64,000 bases of DNA from Amycolatopsis saalfeldensis. Its GTDB lineage: Bacteria; Actinomycetota; Actinomycetes; Mycobacteriales; Pseudonocardiaceae. Location: the NCBI RefSeq assembly GCF_900110575.1, contig NZ_FOEF01000004.1, forward strand, positions 62,001 through 126,000, written 5' to 3'. This document shows positions 61,616 through 64,000 of this stretch, in pieces. A program made the position numbers and the translations under genes. Every line of letters begins with the position of its first letter. Position 1 is the first letter of the stretch. The notes under the pieces were generated by a model that did not search any database, was not told the origin of the DNA, and was given only the letters and a program-made list of their open reading frames with translations.

Positions 61616-62508
61616 GGCTGCGCTCCGGCCGCGGTGAGGACGTGGTCGACGATCTGGGCGTGCGTGGCGAACCACACGCCCTCGTGGCCGCTGATGTAGT
61701 CGAGCAGTTCGGCGAGCACGGCCAGGCGGGAGCGGTGCCCGATGATGTGCGGGTGCATGGTGAGCTGGAACAGGCCGCCCTCGGCGTACGCGGCGTCGAA
61801 CTCGTCCTGCCAGATGGTCAGCACCCCGCGCGGCGGCGTGTACGGCCGCAGCGAGGCGAACCGGTCCATCATGAAGTACGGCGCGTCGTCGCGGATCCAC
61901 TCCACCGGCAGCTCGACGATCCCGGTCGGCTTCCCCTCGGCGAGCAGCTCGTACGGCTCGTCGTCGGCCATCAGCGAGGAGTCGTACTTCAGGCCCAGCT
62001 CGCGTGTGATGTCGAGGGTGTGCGCGGAGAAGTCCCACGACGGCGTGCGGATGCCCACGGGACGGGTGCCGGCCAGGCGCTCCAGCACGTCGGCGGCGCG
62101 GAAGGCGAGGTCACGCTCTTCGGTCGCGGTCAGCGCGGTGTTGCGCTCGTGGATCCAGCCGTGCAGCGCCACCTCGTGCCCGGCGTCCACATAGGACTTG
62201 ACCTCGCCGTCGTGCAGCAGGGCCGAAACGGCGGGCATGAAAAACGACGACGGGGCGTGGAAGCGGTCCAGCAGGCGCAGGATGCGCGGGACGCCGACGC
62301 GCGCGCCGTACTCGCCCTGAGCGAGCTTGCCGGGCAGCACCTCGCCGTCGCGCAACGCCGGAGTCTCGTGGTCGGAGTCGAAGGACAGCGCCACCGCCAC
62401 CTTCGCCCCGCCGGGCCAAGCGTCCGGGCGCAGCGAACGCCCGGCGCGGACGCGGTCGACGTGCCCCCGCCAGGTCGGCTCGTCCCACAGCCACGGTTGT
62501 CCGCTCAC
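61612..62508 (-). CDS. Polysaccharide-deacetylase-family (PuuE-like) hydrolase
   Basis: The 298-aa protein has the NodB-homology metal site: SFDSDHET (the Asp pair, about 42-49), HEVALHGWIHERN (two His, about 110-122) and RTPSWDFSAHTLDI. The LTMHPHIIGHRSRL segment supplies the last His. It lacks a signal peptide and resembles cytosolic PuuE-type enzymes that hydrolyse cyclic amides or N-acyl groups, so carbohydrate deacetylation is unlikely. GTG 62508 overlaps the regulator stop. It is the second gene of the operon. Confidence 0.86.
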   Translation of the reverse strand: MSGQPWLWDEPTWRGHVDRVRAGRSLRPDAWPGGAKVAVALSFDSDHETPALRDGEVLPGKLAQGEYGARVGVPRILRLLDRFHAPSSFFMPAVSALLHDGEVKSYVDAGHEVALHGWIHERNTALTATEERDLAFRAADVLERLAGTRPVGIRTPSWDFSAHTLDITRELGLKYDSSLMADDEPYELLAEGKPTGIVELPVEWIRDDAPYFMMDRFASLRPYTPPRGVLTIWQDEFDAAYAEGGLFQLTMHPHIIGHRSRLAVLAELLDYISGHEGVWFATHAQIVDHVLTAAGAQP

Positions 62509-63518
62509 GCTTCCTCCAAGGTGGCCCGGGGCTCCGGTGTCGGCGCCCAGGCGCGTTTCAGGGTCGAGACCTGCAGGGTCACGTCGGCCTCCCGCAGCCC
62601 GGGCAGCGCGCCGACGACATCGGTGGTGTGCCGGTACAGCTCGCCGTAGTGGCGCAGCACGATCTGGCCGACCAGGTTGAACCGGCCGGTGGTGGCGGAC
62701 AGGTACTTGGTGCCCGGGTGCGCGGCCAGCTGCTGGCCCGCGCGGTCGAGGTCCTTGGGCAGCACCGAAAGCCAGAGCATGAACTCCAGCGCGTAGCCGA
62801 ACATCGCGGGCTCGGCGAGCGTGCGGAAGCGCAGGCAGCCGCGGCGCACCAGTGAGTCGACGCGACGGGCCACAGTGGACTCGCTGGTGCCGGCGTGGCG
62901 CGAGACCTCCTTGAACGACAGCCGCCCGTCCTCGCCGAGCGCGGCGCAGATCGCCAGGTCCAGCTCGTCGAGCTGCTCCGGCGGCCGTTCCCAGTGCTGC
63001 TCCTCGAACGGCCGGACCTCCGCTCCGCGCAGCTCGGTGACGGCTTCCGGGGACAGCTCGCCGGAGTCCCAGTCGTGGTTGGAGGTGAACGTGCGCATCA
63101 CCGCGAACGTCTCGGCGTCACGCAGGTTCCCGGCCGCCGGGAAGCCGTCGAGCTGGAGGCGGACGGCGTCCTGGTAGGTCGGCAGCACGAATTCGGCCGT
63201 GCAGTCGGCACTGCCGGCGAGCATGGTGGCGTAGCGGACATCCGGCCGCGCGGCGAGCGCTTCGGTGACCTTCGCGGCCGTGCCGGGGTGGCACCGCAGC
63301 CGCGTCAGCACCGGCACGCCGAGGCCGCACCGCAGCACGTCGACCACGCCGATCACCCGCAGCTGCCCGCTTTCGGTCAGCTGCCCGGCCCGCCGCAGCA
63401 CGGTGGACTCGCTCGTCCCGACGTGCCGCGCGATGGCGCCCCACGAGGCCCGCCCGTTGAGCTGCAACGCGGAGACGATCCGCCGGTCCAGCTCGCTCAC
63501 CCTGACCTCGTCCTGCAT
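62505..63518 (-). CDS. Lrp/AsnC-family regulator with two winged-helix repeats
   Basis: The 337-aa regulator has two Lrp-type HTH units (SELDRRIVSALQLNGRASWGAIARHVGTSESTV near 10-42 and LDELDLAICAALGEDGRLSFKEVSRHAGTSESTV near 178-211), each with its own sensor half. ATG 63518 is preferred since AGGATG lies 8-11 bp before it; ATG 63527 is in frame. A TTGACT lies 35 bp upstream. It heads the operon, so it likely autoregulates and senses the imported amino-acid-like substrate. Confidence 0.87.
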   Translation of the reverse strand: MQDEVRVSELDRRIVSALQLNGRASWGAIARHVGTSESTVLRRAGQLTESGQLRVIGVVDVLRCGLGVPVLTRLRCHPGTAAKVTEALAARPDVRYATMLAGSADCTAEFVLPTYQDAVRLQLDGFPAAGNLRDAETFAVMRTFTSNHDWDSGELSPEAVTELRGAEVRPFEEQHWERPPEQLDELDLAICAALGEDGRLSFKEVSRHAGTSESTVARRVDSLVRRGCLRFRTLAEPAMFGYALEFMLWLSVLPKDLDRAGQQLAAHPGTKYLSATTGRFNLVGQIVLRHYGELYRHTTDVVGALPGLREADVTLQVSTLKRAWAPTPEPRATLEEA

Positions 63519-63586
63519 GAGAGGCATCCTGAATGCAGGAAAACGTCAAGTCAAGGGGGTTCGGTGCATGAAACCAGCGTGTTACC

Positions 63587-64000
63587 TCAATGGCGGTGCT
63601 GGGCCGGGGCGGCTCGGCCGGGCGCGTAGCCGAGCAGGAACTGCTCCATCGCGGCGTCCACCGCCGCCCGGTCGCCGGTGGTGACGAGGTCCAGCAGCAG
63701 CCCGCGCGCGACCGCCAGCCCCAGCCTCGCCTGCGCCGCGCGGTCCGGCTCGGGCACGCCGAAACGGGCCAGCAGCGCTTCGAGCGGGGGCAGCCAGCCG
63801 GTGATCACGCGATCGAGGAACTCGGCCGTCGCCGGGGTGCCGCCGAGGGCTTGGCCGTAGAGCTGGAAGAAGAGCTTTTCGTTGTGCCGCAAGGCTTCGT
63901 CGGTGAGACGGCGCCAGAACGCGCGGGCGGCTTCGGCGGGTGGCAGACCTGGGTCGAGGTCGTCGAGGGCGGCGCGCTGGCGGCGTTCGACCTCGCGGGC
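63587..64000 (-). CDS. TetR-family regulator, C-terminal part (truncated by window edge)
   Basis: The frame is open from the last base (codon at 64000-63998) to the TAA/TGA at 63587 and gives 137 residues. EAARAFWRRLTDEALRHNEKLFFQLYGQALGG and GLAVARGLLLDLVTTGDRAAVDAAMEQFL are helices of a TetR inducer-binding domain. The HTH lies beyond the window. It is transcribed toward the Lrp-headed operon. Confidence 0.7.
   Translation of the reverse strand, partial: AREVERRQRAALDDLDPGLPPAEAARAFWRRLTDEALRHNEKLFFQLYGQALGGTPATAEFLDRVITGWLPPLEALLARFGVPEPDRAAQARLGLAVARGLLLDLVTTGDRAAVDAAMEQFLLGYAPGRAAPAQHRH

Noticed and set aside
59567..61699. Long + strand open frame (710 codons) antisense to the SDR and MHS transporter genes
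   Set aside because: Its His/Arg/Gly/Asp-rich composition without hydrophobic core or motifs marks it as an antisense shadow of the real - strand operon.

Overview
The window is very GC-rich actinomycete DNA with frequent GTG/TTG starts, four-base stop/start overlaps (ATGA, GTGA, TTGA) and many TetR, MarR, LysR and Lrp regulators. A WhiB protein opposite a ShbA/SigD-type sigma factor, an LCP cell-wall ligase, a DprE2-like reductase and an AsnB/LtsA-type amidotransferase fit a mycelial actinomycete of the Pseudonocardiaceae kind (Amycolatopsis-like). The genus is inferred from style and gene content, not proven. I see no rRNA, CRISPR array or biosynthetic megasynthase.

Layout. 1-14.1 kb: a truncated CDS, an AraC regulator coupled to a methyltransferase, an Fsr-like exporter, a secreted glycosidase-like protein, a type-B carboxylesterase opposite an Lrp regulator, a TetR-controlled amidohydrolase/SnoaL pair, then a CBS protein, an ArsB/NhaD permease and a ClC channel. 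14.1-22.5 kb: small detoxification-type modules (MarR, beta-lactamase-like esterase with TetR and a perfect palindromic operator, two NmrA-like reductases, amidohydrolase, cupin, a decayed esterase, TetR) ending at a LexA-type repressor. 22.5-24.2 kb: tRNA-Met(CAT) with the wreck of an integrative element behind it, shown by a broken tyrosine integrase and a 19-bp copy of the tRNA 3' end 1.4 kb downstream. 24.2-26.6 kb: membrane protein, TetR and SDR.

26.6-36.2 kb: a peptide ABC importer with fused ATPases and an apparent frameshift in one permease, an AsnB-type glutamine amidotransferase, a broken two-domain VOC dioxygenase, and a coupled alr-ddl pair. All of these could act on peptides or peptidoglycan stem peptides. 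36.2-44.4 kb: MarR, SLC10-like transporter with LysR, a frameshifted sigma factor running in frame into ShbA, WhiB with a strong terminator, an ECF sigma factor with a SnoaL-like tail, and a DHA2 drug exporter with its TetR. 44.4-46.7 kb: DprE2-like SDR and LCP protein. 46.7-52.6 kb: a compact five-gene CoA catabolic operon (CoA-transferase, crotonase, acetoacetate-decarboxylase-like, hydroxyacyl-CoA dehydrogenase, acyl-CoA dehydrogenase) with a LysR gene upstream. 52.6-57.3 kb: SDR, TetR with paired palindromic operators, SnoaL protein, and an OmpR-type two-component system led by two small exported proteins. 57.4-63.5 kb: a six-gene catabolic operon headed by an Lrp-family regulator (deacetylase, MHS transporter, SDR, ketopantoate-reductase-like, M20 peptidase). 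A partial TetR closes the window.

The main points of interest are the decayed tRNA-Met element, the gene decay in several modules (sigma factor, DppC, VOC, esterase), two compact catabolic operons of unknown substrate, the AsnB/alr/ddl/peptide-importer neighbourhood, many well-formed operators, and a dispersed short palindrome related to GTCCACAATGGAC.
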